Of a stretch of DNA of 64,000 nucleotides, positions 16,918 through 25,003 are shown one piece after another. Both the position numbers and the translations under genes were made by a program. Origin of the DNA: Haloplanus aerogenes (GTDB taxonomy: Archaea > Halobacteriota > Halobacteria > Halobacteriales > Haloferacaceae). The notes beneath the pieces were generated by a model. The model saw only the letters and a program-made list of their open reading frames with translations, was not told where the DNA came from and did not search any database. The first letter of the stretch is position 1. The number at the start of each line of letters is the position of its first letter. The stretch spans positions 1-64,000 of the forward strand of contig NZ_CP034145.1 in NCBI RefSeq assembly GCF_003856835.1, in the 5' to 3' direction.

Positions 16918-17433
16918 ATGGGACTGTCGGATATCGCCGCGGGGATCGAGGTACACGACCGCCAGCGTGATCGAGGGGTGCCGACCGTGGACGCGACAGG
17001 GGGGGATCTGGTCGGTCGTCTCGAAACGCACGCTGACGCGCTGCCGTGTACGCCCGAGGCTGCGGCGTCGGTCCTCGAAACGTACGCTGCGGGGACGAGC
17101 GTCGGCGACTGTGCCCGCGAGGCAGGCATCCCGCCGATGACGGCCGCCAAACTCCTCCACCGGTGTGGCATCACGGGCCTGTCGCCGCTAGCGCCGACCG
17201 CCCGCGACATCGTTCGCGACTGGCTGAACGGTGACCTCCCGCGCACCGAGGCCGTCGAACTCGTCGGCGCCGACGAGGCGGACTTCGCGCTGGCGACGTA
17301 CGTCGAGACGCACGACCCCGTGCCCGAACTGGCCGACGCCGTCGCAGGCGTACTCGAACCCGAATCGAACGCGACGGTCGCCAAACGCGACGCGCTGGCG
17401 GAGACGATGAGTTCGGTCGGGGACCTGCGATAG
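16918..17433 (+). CDS. Haloarchaeal protein of unknown function (DUF7858-like)
   Basis: A 171-residue acidic, mostly helical protein with two helix-turn-helix-like stretches: LETYAAGTSVGDCAREAGIP followed by MTAAKLLHRCGITGL, and RDWLNGDLPRTEAVELVG. The first resembles a resolvase-type HTH (repeated in the pattern of counting sequence-specific DNA-binding proteins), so DNA binding is plausible. It is divergent from tfb across 160 bases with promoters for both. I recall this family as a constant neighbour of tfb in this cluster. Function unknown. Confidence 0.72.
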   Translation: MGLSDIAAGIEVHDRQRDRGVPTVDATGGDLVGRLETHADALPCTPEAAASVLETYAAGTSVGDCAREAGIPPMTAAKLLHRCGITGLSPLAPTARDIVRDWLNGDLPRTEAVELVGADEADFALATYVETHDPVPELADAVAGVLEPESNATVAKRDALAETMSSVGDLR

Positions 17434-17496
17434 CGGCGTTCTTCGTCACCGACGGCCACCCTCTGGAGTTATGTCGAATCGTACTGATGAACACAC

Positions 17497-18495
17497 ATGT
17501 CCGCTGCGGAACTCACGCGGTCCGTCTGGGACGTAGACGCCGACGACTTTCCCGGGAACGCAGGGATAGACGAGCAGGCTCGGTTTCTTCTGCGATACGC
17601 GATACTGGCGCCGTCCAGCCACAACTCGCAGCCGTGGCGGTTCCGGATCGACGGGAACGCGATCCACGTCGCCGCCGACGAGTCGCGGTGGCTGGCGGTG
17701 GCCGATCCGGACGAGCGCGAACTGTTCGTGAGTCTCGGTTGTGCCGTGGAGAACCTCGTCGTCGCTGCGGAGCGGTTCGGTCTCGATCCGATGGTGACGT
17801 ATCCCGAGAAAGGCGGGGAGCGGGTGGCGACGGTGACGCTCGGAGGGAATGGAGACGGCGACGACGCGTCACCCCTGTTCGACGAACTCACCGCCCGGCG
17901 GACGAGTCACGACCCGTTCGATGGGGAGTCACTGGACGTGACGGCGCGGGAACGGATCGTGGCGGCCGCTGACGCGGACGCTGTTGCCCTGTCTCTCGTC
18001 GCCGGTGAGACGAAACGCGCCGTCGGCGAGTTGCAGGCGAAAGCAGATCGCCTGCAGATGGAAGATCCGGCGTATCGGAAGGAACTGGGCCGCTGGATCG
18101 GTCTGGGCGTGCTCGGACACTCGTGGCTCGCGGCCCGCGTCGGACAGGCCGTGGTCAGTCACCTCGATCTCGGTGATCGGGAGGCGGCGAAGAACTCGAC
18201 GCTCGTCGAAAGCGCCCCTCTGATCGGCGTGCTGACGACCGAGACGGACGATCCGGTCGCTCGTGTCGAGACGGGACGTGTGTTCGAACGTGTCGCCCTA
18301 CGCGCCAGTGCCGAGGGGGTCGCCGTCCACCCCATGAGCCAGATTCTGGAGCGCCCCGACCTCCGGGGACAGCTCGCGGACGAACTCGACCCCGGCGGGG
18401 CGAAGCCACAGCATCTCTTCCGACTGGGCTACGCGGACGAGATGCCCGAACACACCCCCCGGTGGCCGGTTGCGGTGGTGCTCGACGAGGGGTGA
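17497..18495 (+). CDS. Nitroreductase-fold flavoprotein, Acg family
   Basis: 332 residues with two nitroreductase-like halves. The first has LLRYAILAPSSHNSQPWRF, the FMN-binding signature of Acg-type proteins (mycobacterial Rv2032/Acg). The second has VFERVALRASAEGVAVHPMSQ and the end motif HLFRLGYADEM. Acg proteins bind FMN in a closed site and may store flavin rather than reduce nitro compounds, so substrate turnover is uncertain. A TATA-like box at about 17467-17474 lies 27 bases before the ATG, giving a leaderless mRNA. It converges on the membrane protein gene behind it. Confidence 0.82.
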   Translation: MSAAELTRSVWDVDADDFPGNAGIDEQARFLLRYAILAPSSHNSQPWRFRIDGNAIHVAADESRWLAVADPDERELFVSLGCAVENLVVAAERFGLDPMVTYPEKGGERVATVTLGGNGDGDDASPLFDELTARRTSHDPFDGESLDVTARERIVAAADADAVALSLVAGETKRAVGELQAKADRLQMEDPAYRKELGRWIGLGVLGHSWLAARVGQAVVSHLDLGDREAAKNSTLVESAPLIGVLTTETDDPVARVETGRVFERVALRASAEGVAVHPMSQILERPDLRGQLADELDPGGAKPQHLFRLGYADEMPEHTPRWPVAVVLDEG

Positions 18496-18504
18496 GGCGG
18501 TCGA

Positions 18505-19242
18505 TCAGGGCGGGTCCGATCGATCCCGCCGGAGATCCTTCTCCCGAAGTTCGTCGCTCGCGTGCCACGTCCGCGGACGCAGACTCACGAGGGCCGCCCC
18601 GAGCATGAGGACGACGACGAGTCCCGTGACGACGGCACCCGGAAGGACACCGACGCGCGCGCTCGCGGGCCAGGTGGCGTCGGTGAACGCCGTCACGCGA
18701 AGCAACCACGCCCCGTTCAGGATGGTAAAGAGTGGGAGGTACACCCGGCGGAGCCGGTGCGCGATTGCCTCCTCCATCGTGATCTTGAGTGTCGGCTGCG
18801 CGTAGTCCGCCGCGAGATTCCGGCGCCACTCGTCGTCGGCAAGTGGGCGCGTCGGGTCGAGTCCGGGCGCCCAGACGTTCTGCTGGAGCGAGCGGACGCG
18901 ACTCCGCCAGATATCGTACGCCCGGTACCGACGGGCCTCGATAGTGAGAAAGAGCACGACGGCGGCGTTGCCGATGAGGATGACGTAGTGCGGGTTCGTC
19001 TCGTTCGAGAACGCCCACGTCAGAATGGCGGCCATCAGCAGAACCGCCCAGTTGGTGGTGCGGTCGAGCCGTTCGCGCCAGAGCTTCATGCGGTGGATTT
19101 CACCGCGGTAGAGGTGTGCGAGCGCCGAACTCGGCCCCATCTCGACGTCGAGGAGCCCCCTCCCGACGTACGGATCGGCGGGACCGGCAGCCGCCTCCTC
19201 GCGATCCGACCCCGGCCCGGTCTCGTCGTCGATCGGTGTCAT
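18505..19242 (-). CDS. DUF2270 integral membrane protein
   Basis: About 245 residues with four predicted membrane helices in two pairs: NWAVLLMAAILTWAF with YVILIGNAAVVLFLTI, then LPLFTILNGAWLLRV with VLPGAVVTGLVVVLMLGAAL. Between the pairs is the family-typical EARRYRAYDIWRSRVRSLQ. This is the DUF2270 pattern, a predicted membrane family of unknown function found in haloarchaea and some bacteria. ATG 19242 is used; an in-frame TTG 13 codons upstream is an alternative. Confidence 0.8.
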   Translation of the reverse strand: MTPIDDETGPGSDREEAAAGPADPYVGRGLLDVEMGPSSALAHLYRGEIHRMKLWRERLDRTTNWAVLLMAAILTWAFSNETNPHYVILIGNAAVVLFLTIEARRYRAYDIWRSRVRSLQQNVWAPGLDPTRPLADDEWRRNLAADYAQPTLKITMEEAIAHRLRRVYLPLFTILNGAWLLRVTAFTDATWPASARVGVLPGAVVTGLVVVLMLGAALVSLRPRTWHASDELREKDLRRDRSDPP

Positions 19243-19363
19243 GTCCACGGATACCGCGGTCGGCTCGAAAAGGGTTTTCAATACTGTGCAATACTACCAA
19301 AACAATTGGGCGTCGTGAGAACGACGACAAGACCCCTGTCCCAGTCACTCAGCTTCACGGACG

Positions 19364-19697
19364 ATGACCGCGTGGTCCGATCCGACCGACGAGATGGCGT
19401 CCCGAGACGCTGTATCTCCTGCTGGCGGCCGAACTCGGGACCGAACGTGACCGCGAACACCTCCTGCCGTCGATGGGTCGGCTACGGGGACGATACCTCC
19501 CGTTCGCGCTGCTCGGCGGGGTCGTCCTGCTGGTTCCACTCGGTATCCAGCCGGCGCTGGTGTTCGCGTACCCATTCGCGTTCGTCGCGGCGGCGGCCGC
19601 CGACCGGGAGGAGCGCGCACTCGACGCCGTGGTGCGACCGGCGACGCTCCCGGCGCTCCTCGGAGCGATCATGCTGATCGTGGCGCTCCGGGGCTGA
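19364..19697 (+). pseudogene. Small membrane protein gene with an apparent one-base frameshift
   Basis: From ATG 19364 one frame gives MTAWSDPTDEM. A different frame from about 19398 gives RPETLYLLLAAELGTERD and runs to the stop at 19697 with two hydrophobic helices (YLPFALLGGVVLLVPLG and LPALLGAIMLIVAL). Removing one G of the GG at about 19396-19397 joins them without a gap into a protein of about 110 residues. The intact 74-residue ORF from ATG 19473 would lose the N-terminus. This is either a mutation or a sequence error. The family is a small haloarchaeal membrane protein of unknown role. Confidence 0.6.
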
Positions 19698-19769
19698 GAG
19701 CCGGTATGGCCGCAGCACCAGTGATCGGGGCAGAAGACCTATGCGTCGGTCGGGGAAACGCGCCGGGCG

Positions 19770-20558
19770 ATGGATTCCCGCAAGCTGACCCTCCTCGTCG
19801 CCGTCGGGCTGGTCTGTCTGCCAGCACCGCTGTATCTGAGCTGGGCTGGGCAGGCGACGGCACCGCCACCGAAGACGTCCCAGATCTACGTCGCCGAACC
19901 GCTCGACCCGACGAACGAGTCGGACCGTGACGCTATCGTCGAGCAGTATCGGACGACGGTCGCGCTCTCGGTTCACCAGGTGTCGGAGCGATACTCCGCG
20001 GGCGAGTATCGGACGCCGAACGCGACCCGAGCGGCGTTGACGGCGGCGATGGAGACGGGGCAGTCGCGGGCGACCGACGCCGGGACGAAAGCCGACCTCC
20101 GGGCAATCGCTCGCAACGAGACGTTCGTCTACGACGCGTATGGCGATCACGAGCGGTACTACCGACTCCGAGTCGTCGAGAACGGATCCGTCGTTCGAGC
20201 CGAGAACGTCTCCCGCGACCGGGTGGCGGCCGCCATCCTCGACGAACACGTCTATCGGTACGACCGCCTGTCACCGGGCGCCCAGCGGACGGTCGACCGC
20301 ATCCTCGACAATTCGTCGGCCGACGGTGATGGATACCGTCCACGGGTGAACGATCCGTTCGTCGACCGTCTGCCCGCGCTCGTCGAGAAAGACGAACGGC
20401 TGTACAGCCTGACCGTCTACGGACACGTCGACGACTTCGGCCCGGGATTCACGTGGTTCGTCCGTGGACTCCTCGTGACCGGTGTGGGCGTCCTCCTGTT
20501 GCTCGTCGCCGGCGGGAGGTACGCCTACGGGTGGTGGCGCGGGCAGTCGGTGGAGTGA
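19770..20558 (+). CDS. Membrane-anchored extracytoplasmic protein, unknown function
   Basis: 262 residues with one hydrophobic helix at the N-terminus (LTLLVAVGLVCLPAPLYLSW) and one near the C-terminus (WFVRGLLVTGVGVLLLLVAG). Between them is a soluble domain of about 190 residues, rich in Asp and Arg and carrying several N-x-S/T sites (NES, NAT, NET, NGS, NVS, NSS). The sites suggest exposure outside the cell and N-glycosylation, as in haloarchaeal surface proteins. I do not recognise a family. The spacing to neighbours gives no operon clue. Confidence 0.75.
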   Translation: MDSRKLTLLVAVGLVCLPAPLYLSWAGQATAPPPKTSQIYVAEPLDPTNESDRDAIVEQYRTTVALSVHQVSERYSAGEYRTPNATRAALTAAMETGQSRATDAGTKADLRAIARNETFVYDAYGDHERYYRLRVVENGSVVRAENVSRDRVAAAILDEHVYRYDRLSPGAQRTVDRILDNSSADGDGYRPRVNDPFVDRLPALVEKDERLYSLTVYGHVDDFGPGFTWFVRGLLVTGVGVLLLLVAGGRYAYGWWRGQSVE

Positions 20559-20618
20559 GGCCGGACCGTCGGTCGTCTATCGCGGCGACCGCGGGCCGTA
20601 GACGACTGTTCCCCACCC

Positions 20619-20626
20619 CATTATCA
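20619..20626 (+). promoter_or_regulatory. TATA-like box of the peroxiredoxin gene
   Basis: CATTATCA is centred 27 bases before the ATG at 20649, which predicts a leaderless transcript. Confidence 0.45.
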
Positions 20627-20648
20627 CCGTCGCGCGCGAACCGCGACC

Positions 20649-21095
20649 ATGCTCGCACCCGGCGACCCGGCACCGGACGTATCGACACGCAACCAGGATG
20701 GCGAGACGGTCACGCTCGCGTTTTCGGACCCGACGGTCGTCTACTTCTACCCCAGAGACTTCACCGGCGGCTGTACCACCGAAGCTAGCGAGTTTCAGGC
20801 GGCGCTCGCCGAGTTCCACGAACTCGGCGTCTCCGTCTACGGCGTCTCGACGGACGACGTGGCGACCCACGCCGACTTCGCGGCGGCAGAAGGGCTCCAG
20901 TTCGACCTGCTCGCCGACCCGGACGGATCGGTCGCGTCGGCGTTCGGCGTGGACGTGGCGGACGGCGCGGCCGAACGAGTGACCTTCCTCCTCGCGGACG
21001 GCGAGGTGATCGAGCGGTACGAGCAGGTGGACCCGGACGGCCACGCCCGCGAGGTGTTGACCGACGCCCGACGCGAGTTCGTCGCCGGTGGGTGA
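20649..21095 (+). CDS. bcp: Peroxiredoxin of the BCP/PrxQ type, one cysteine
   Basis: 148 residues with the thioredoxin fold of BCP peroxiredoxins. The peroxidatic cysteine is Cys42 in PRDFTGGCTTEAS, within the expected P-x(3)-T-x-x-C pattern. The usual resolving cysteine five residues later is Ser47 here, and the protein has no other cysteine. It therefore acts as a 1-Cys enzyme needing an external thiol for recycling. It detoxifies hydrogen peroxide and alkyl peroxides in the cytoplasm. Monocistronic with its own promoter. Confidence 0.92.
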   Translation: MLAPGDPAPDVSTRNQDGETVTLAFSDPTVVYFYPRDFTGGCTTEASEFQAALAEFHELGVSVYGVSTDDVATHADFAAAEGLQFDLLADPDGSVASAFGVDVADGAAERVTFLLADGEVIERYEQVDPDGHAREVLTDARREFVAGG

Positions 21096-21123
21096 GCTGG
21101 GCGTGGTGTGGAAACTCGGGACG

Positions 21124-21375
21124 CTACGGGCCGTCGGTCCGGCCGGTCGCAACGGGCGGTGAGGACGCCGTCGACCGGGCCGCGGCGCGTGCGCGGAGCG
21201 CGCGGACGCCACGGACGACGACGGTCACGGCGGCGATGACCAGCGCCGTCGGCAGCGGGTTGCTGACCGCCCAGATCACGGCCGGGACGCTCGCAGCCAA
21301 CAGCAGGCTGACGGCCGCGCTGGACCGGTGTGGGCGGGAACGATACGACTGTCGCTGAGACGGGTGATCGAACAT
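21124..21375 (-). CDS. Small membrane protein, unknown function
   Basis: 83 residues from ATG 21375. A basic N-terminus is followed by a hydrophobic hairpin (SSAAVSLLLAASVPAVIWAV and LPTALVIAAVTVVVRGV) and a short basic tail. The longer open frame upstream has no protein-like character. Convergent with the peroxiredoxin gene. No known family. It is plausible as a small haloarchaeal membrane protein, but could be a chance ORF. Confidence 0.5.
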   Translation of the reverse strand: MFDHPSQRQSYRSRPHRSSAAVSLLLAASVPAVIWAVSNPLPTALVIAAVTVVVRGVRALRARAAARSTASSPPVATGRTDGP

Positions 21376-21610
21376 CGGTGGCGGGGTGCGAGGGGCGGTC
21401 GGTGTATCGCCGGGTAGAGGCGAGACGAACCGCCGTCGCAGACAGCCTCGGGAAGCGGTCGAACGACCGTACGGTCGGAGAGCCCCCGCCGGAGGACATT
21501 CCTCACGACTGGGCTCGCGCTCAGTCAATAATACGGAGGGTCATTGCACTCCTGACAACCGATCGAAACATTATAACTATTGTTCAAGTGGTGGTACCGA
21601 ACCACACGGC

Positions 21611-22357
21611 TCATCGGGAGACGAAGTCGCCGACGGAATCGAGCAGGCCCGGACCGTCACCGGTCGAGGGATCGGCGTCGAGGACGACGCTGGCGACGGT
21701 GGCGACGGCGGCCGCAGTCGAGCGTTCCGTCAGACAGGTCGGCGCGGCCGTCACCTCGGCGTCGGTCTCCGGGACGGCCGCATCGGCGACCGATAGCTCT
21801 CCGCGCGTCGTGACGACGGCGTCGACATCGACGTCGAGATCGTCGAGCCGGCCGGTCGTGCGCTGGACGGCGTCGCGACCGCGGGTCGTCGCCGGCGCGA
21901 TCAACACGGTCCGTGACGCGGCGTTCACTGCGCCGACCGACTGGTTGGCGGCCACGGGCGGCGTGTCGACGAGGACGTGATCGAACGTCTCGGCTGCCTC
22001 GTCGATGCGGGCTTCGAGCGCCTGCGCGGCCGCGGGCGTCTTCGCGCGAGCCAGCCGCTCGAACGGGGCGACGGCGGGACAGCACGCCAGCCGTCCGGTC
22101 GCGTCGTCGAGCGAGAAGTCGACCAGCCCCGCCGAGAGGGGCGTGTCACGCTCGTCGGTGAGGAGGGTCGTCAGATCCGGATCGATGCGGCCGGAGAGGT
22201 AGTCGGAGAGTCCCTGTGTCGCGAACGCGGCGTCGAGGACTGCCACGTCCCGCCCGTCGTTCGCGAGGAGTGCGCCGAGTTCGACCGTCAGCCGTGTCGT
22301 CCCTGCCCCGCCGGTCGCGCCGACCAGCGCCGCCGTCTCGTCGCCAGCGTCTGCCAT
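21611..22357 (-). CDS. ParA/MinD-family ATPase with atypical P-loop
   Basis: 248 residues of the SIMIBI ATPase fold. The P-loop region reads GATGGAGTTR, with Gly/Thr where the canonical lysines would be (KGGxGKT), so nucleotide handling may differ or be lost. Other landmarks are VAVLDAAFATQGLSDYL and the Walker B-like DHVLVDTPPVAANQ. Similar haloarchaeal proteins with this loop are common. No ParB or partner gene is adjacent. The 235 bases between this gene and the small membrane protein hold an AT-rich patch with no clear gene. Confidence 0.78.
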   Translation of the reverse strand: MADAGDETAALVGATGGAGTTRLTVELGALLANDGRDVAVLDAAFATQGLSDYLSGRIDPDLTTLLTDERDTPLSAGLVDFSLDDATGRLACCPAVAPFERLARAKTPAAAQALEARIDEAAETFDHVLVDTPPVAANQSVGAVNAASRTVLIAPATTRGRDAVQRTTGRLDDLDVDVDAVVTTRGELSVADAAVPETDAEVTAAPTCLTERSTAAAVATVASVVLDADPSTGDGPGLLDSVGDFVSR

Positions 22358-22455
22358 ACCCCGGGATGGAGACGGCTTCGGATTAAAACTCGGGGGCGGC
22401 GCGGGTCGGAAGTCACCGGCACTTATGTGAGAGCGGAAAGAACCCTCGGAGTTGC

Positions 22456-23010
22456 ATGCCCTCCAGACAGCGTCGGCTCTTCCTGAGAGCCATCGGTACA
22501 GCGATGAGCGTCAGTATCGGCGGCTGTGCGGGCCAGTTAGGTGGTGGTGCGACGGACGAGACCGCGCCGACGACGGCGACGGACGATCCGCTCACCCTCC
22601 CCTCGGCGGTCACGACCGGTGACCTGCCGGACGGCCAAGTCCGCCTCAAGGCACCGGAGACGGTCACTTTGCTGAACTTCTTTACGACGTGGTGTCGGCC
22701 GTGTCAGCGCGAGATGTCCGAGTTTCGGAAGCTCCGAGCCGAGTACGACGCCGACGCGCTCCACATGGTGTCGATCACGCCGGAGGTGGACGAGACGCTC
22801 GTCGAGGAGTTCTGGGCGGAGTACGAGGGAACGTGGCCGGTCGTGATGGATCCCGCCCTGACGGCCACCGAGCGGTGGAACGCCAACCGCTACCCGACGA
22901 ACCTGCTGTTCGACGCCGACGGCGACCCGGGGGGCGACGGCCCCCGGGTCCGGGCGCGGACCTTCGAGGAGTTCGACGCCCTGATCGAACCCCTCGTGGC
23001 GGAGGCGTGA
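22456..23010 (+). CDS. TlpA-like thioredoxin lipoprotein
   Basis: 184 residues with an N-terminal signal that combines RRLFLRAIG (twin-arginine-like) with the lipobox IGGC, then a thioredoxin domain. The active site is WCRPC at about residues 79-83, inside NFFTTWCRPCQREMSEF, and the cis-Pro region is NRYPTNLLF. It would sit on the outer membrane face as a disulfide reductase. It is followed directly by a ccdA gene, its expected electron supplier. A TATA-like ACTTATGT near 22422-22429 lies about 29 bases before the ATG. Confidence 0.87.
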   Translation: MPSRQRRLFLRAIGTAMSVSIGGCAGQLGGGATDETAPTTATDDPLTLPSAVTTGDLPDGQVRLKAPETVTLLNFFTTWCRPCQREMSEFRKLRAEYDADALHMVSITPEVDETLVEEFWAEYEGTWPVVMDPALTATERWNANRYPTNLLFDADGDPGGDGPRVRARTFEEFDALIEPLVAEA

Positions 23011-23012
23011 CG

Positions 23013-23747
23013 ATGACCGGTCTCACTCCACCCGCCCTGCTCGCCCTCGCGTTCTCCGCGGGCACCGCGACCTTTTTCGCCCCGTGTGCGTTCCCGCTGC
23101 TCCCGGGCTATCTCTCCTACTTTCTGGGAGATACCGTCTCGATGGCGACGGAGGAGACGGGGACGCCAGCCCGCCCACACACCGACCGCGTACGCGGTCC
23201 GCTGGCGCGTGCGGGACTCGTCGCCGTTGTGGCGAGTCTCGGCATCACGCTCGTCTACGTCGGCCTCGCGGGGACGACGGCCGCACTCGGCGCGCGAGCG
23301 CTGGCCGACATCGCGATACTGGAAGTCGTCGTCGGTGGCCTGTTCGTCGTCGCGGGGACGGCGATGGCGGCCGGCTGGAAAGTCTCCCGCTCTATCGTCC
23401 GGTTGCCGAAGCGCCGACGGTCGGTCGTCGGGTTCTTCCTCTTCGGCGTGTTGTACGCGGGCGCCGCCGCGGGCTGTACGGCGCCGCTGTTTCTCGCCGT
23501 CGTGGCACGGGGGCTGACCGCAGGCCCGCTGTTCGGCGTCGGCATCGCCGCCGCCTATGCGGCCGGGATGAGTGCGGTGCTGGTCGTCGTGACCGGCGTG
23601 TCGGCGGTCGGTAGTTCGTCCGTCGTCTCCGCCCTCGCCGGCTACACGGAACGAATCTACCGGGTCGCAGGCGCACTACTCGCACTCTCGGGGGTCGCGG
23701 AGCTCTACTACTACGCCTACGGCTTCCCGGAGGTGTGGCCCCAATGA
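23013..23747 (+). CDS. ccdA: CcdA/DsbD-type thiol electron carrier across the membrane
   Basis: 244 residues with six predicted membrane helices. Its two conserved cysteines are in FFAPCAFPLLPG (helix 1) and AAAGCTAPLF (helix 4), the pair that shuttles reducing equivalents from cytoplasmic thioredoxin. It starts 3 bases after the TlpA-like gene and overlaps the next gene as ATGA, so all three are one operon. The likely job is to keep the TlpA-like protein reduced. In other organisms this pair serves cytochrome c maturation or sporulation; no cytochrome genes are nearby. Confidence 0.9.
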   Translation: MTGLTPPALLALAFSAGTATFFAPCAFPLLPGYLSYFLGDTVSMATEETGTPARPHTDRVRGPLARAGLVAVVASLGITLVYVGLAGTTAALGARALADIAILEVVVGGLFVVAGTAMAAGWKVSRSIVRLPKRRRSVVGFFLFGVLYAGAAAGCTAPLFLAVVARGLTAGPLFGVGIAAAYAAGMSAVLVVVTGVSAVGSSSVVSALAGYTERIYRVAGALLALSGVAELYYYAYGFPEVWPQ

Positions 23748-24514
23748 CGCCGCGCCGTCGGGTGGCCGCCGTCGTCGTCGGCCTGTTGCTCGTCGGCGCG
23801 GGCTGTGTGGCACCGACGAGTCAGTCGGCACCGCCGCCGGGTCTCGACGACGACGCCGTGACGGACGCGAACGCACTCGTTCGAGCGCACACGACAGCGC
23901 TCGAATCCCAGTCGTTCACCATCCACGCGACGACGACCTCCCGACCGACCGATGCGGACTACCGTGTCGTCACGAACCGGACGTGGCGTGTCGATCCGAC
24001 GGGGACGATCAGGGGGTCGGTCGTGAGTACCTCGAACGCCGTCGGCGACGCGCCAGCGCGATACGCACGCCGGCCGGACGAGCGGGCGTCGTGGCGCGAG
24101 GGGACGACCACCTATCGACGCGTCGACGCCGACGGGAACGCCACGTATCGCCGCGTCGACCTATTCAATTCGTCGGTGAAACTGAGTGCAGCCATCCAGC
24201 GACAGACGCTGTATCGGCTGAACACGCGCACCGCAGCGACGGTTACCCCGGTACTGCGGGACGGCGCCCGCCGGTATCGCATCGACGCCGAGTTGAACGA
24301 CACCGCGGTGACGACGAACGCGTCCATGACGCTCCTCGTGGACACGAACGGGATCGTGCGGACGATGCGGACGACACGGACCGTCCGGTACCGGTCCGGA
24401 ACCCGCGTCGTCACGCGGACGGTGCGGATCGAAGACGTCGGCAACACCACCGTCGAGCGGCCGGACTGGTATCCAGCGGCAGTCGAGGCGACTAGAATGG
24501 AGACGGACGGCTAA
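23744..24514 (+). CDS. Secreted lipoprotein, unknown function
   Basis: 256 residues. The N-terminal signal (RRRVAAVVVGLLLVGAG) ends in a lipobox with Cys21. The mature part has a repeated beta-strand pattern with several Thr/Arg-rich strands (TTYRRVDADGNATYRRVD and TTRTVRYRSGTRVVTRTVR) and several N-x-S/T sites. This matches a large family of haloarchaeal lipoproteins whose role is unknown (DUF7537-like, by memory). It is translationally coupled to ccdA. Whether it is a substrate of the thiol system is doubtful, since the mature protein has no second cysteine. Confidence 0.78.
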   Translation: MTPRRRVAAVVVGLLLVGAGCVAPTSQSAPPPGLDDDAVTDANALVRAHTTALESQSFTIHATTTSRPTDADYRVVTNRTWRVDPTGTIRGSVVSTSNAVGDAPARYARRPDERASWREGTTTYRRVDADGNATYRRVDLFNSSVKLSAAIQRQTLYRLNTRTAATVTPVLRDGARRYRIDAELNDTAVTTNASMTLLVDTNGIVRTMRTTRTVRYRSGTRVVTRTVRIEDVGNTTVERPDWYPAAVEATRMETDG

Positions 24515-24730
24515 CCGCCGACGGCGCGCCGCTCCTCCACCGAAAGAATATCATTATTATGGTACATTCGATCAGAAGTGAATGAACGATCATTGGGATA
24601 ATTCGATTTTGCGAATAACGAAAAGAGGCCTTTGAGCGGCCTATAGGCGTATATAGTACGACTTTTGTACACGTACCACACCCCATCAGATGATTGTTCC
24701 CCATCGATCACAACATATCACATCACAGAA

Positions 24731-24738
24731 ACATTTAT
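24731..24738 (+). promoter_or_regulatory. TATA-like box of the small wHTH gene
   Basis: ACATTTAT is centred about 32 bases before the ATG at 24767. This supports 24767 rather than the in-frame ATG at 24737, which lies within the box. Confidence 0.45.
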
Positions 24739-24766
24739 GCGTCTGGCAGTTGACAAACAGAACAAG

Positions 24767-25003
24767 ATGAGCGCCACCCAGTTCGACACGCCCGACACCG
24801 GCATCGACGTTCCGGACGACCTCACGTCCGCCGAATCGAAACTCGTCTACCTGTTTCTCACCGCGACGGACGGCGCGTCGATAGACGAACTCCACGACGC
24901 CCTCGACATCCGCAAAATCTCGCTCTTTCCGGTGCTCCGAACGCTGACCGAACGGGACGTGATCGCTCGCGAGGGAGCGATCTACGTGCCGAGCGCGTCG
25001 TAG
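24767..25003 (+). CDS. Small winged-helix protein
   Basis: 78 residues (from ATG 24767) that are almost entirely a winged helix: SAESKLVYLFLTATDGASID, then the recognition part LHDALDIRKISLFPVLRTL and the wing ERDVIAREGAIYVP. Size and fold resemble small TrmB/MarR-like haloarchaeal regulators. It lies between two gene-poor AT-richer gaps, so its targets cannot be guessed. The upstream stretch (24515-24730) contains no gene I can support. Confidence 0.7.
   Translation: MSATQFDTPDTGIDVPDDLTSAESKLVYLFLTATDGASIDELHDALDIRKISLFPVLRTLTERDVIAREGAIYVPSAS

Noticed and set aside
24492-24704. A 70-codon minus-strand ORF in the AT-rich gap
   Set aside because: Overlaps the end of the lipoprotein gene and has a composition unlike haloarchaeal proteins (many Ile, Tyr and Met, few acids).
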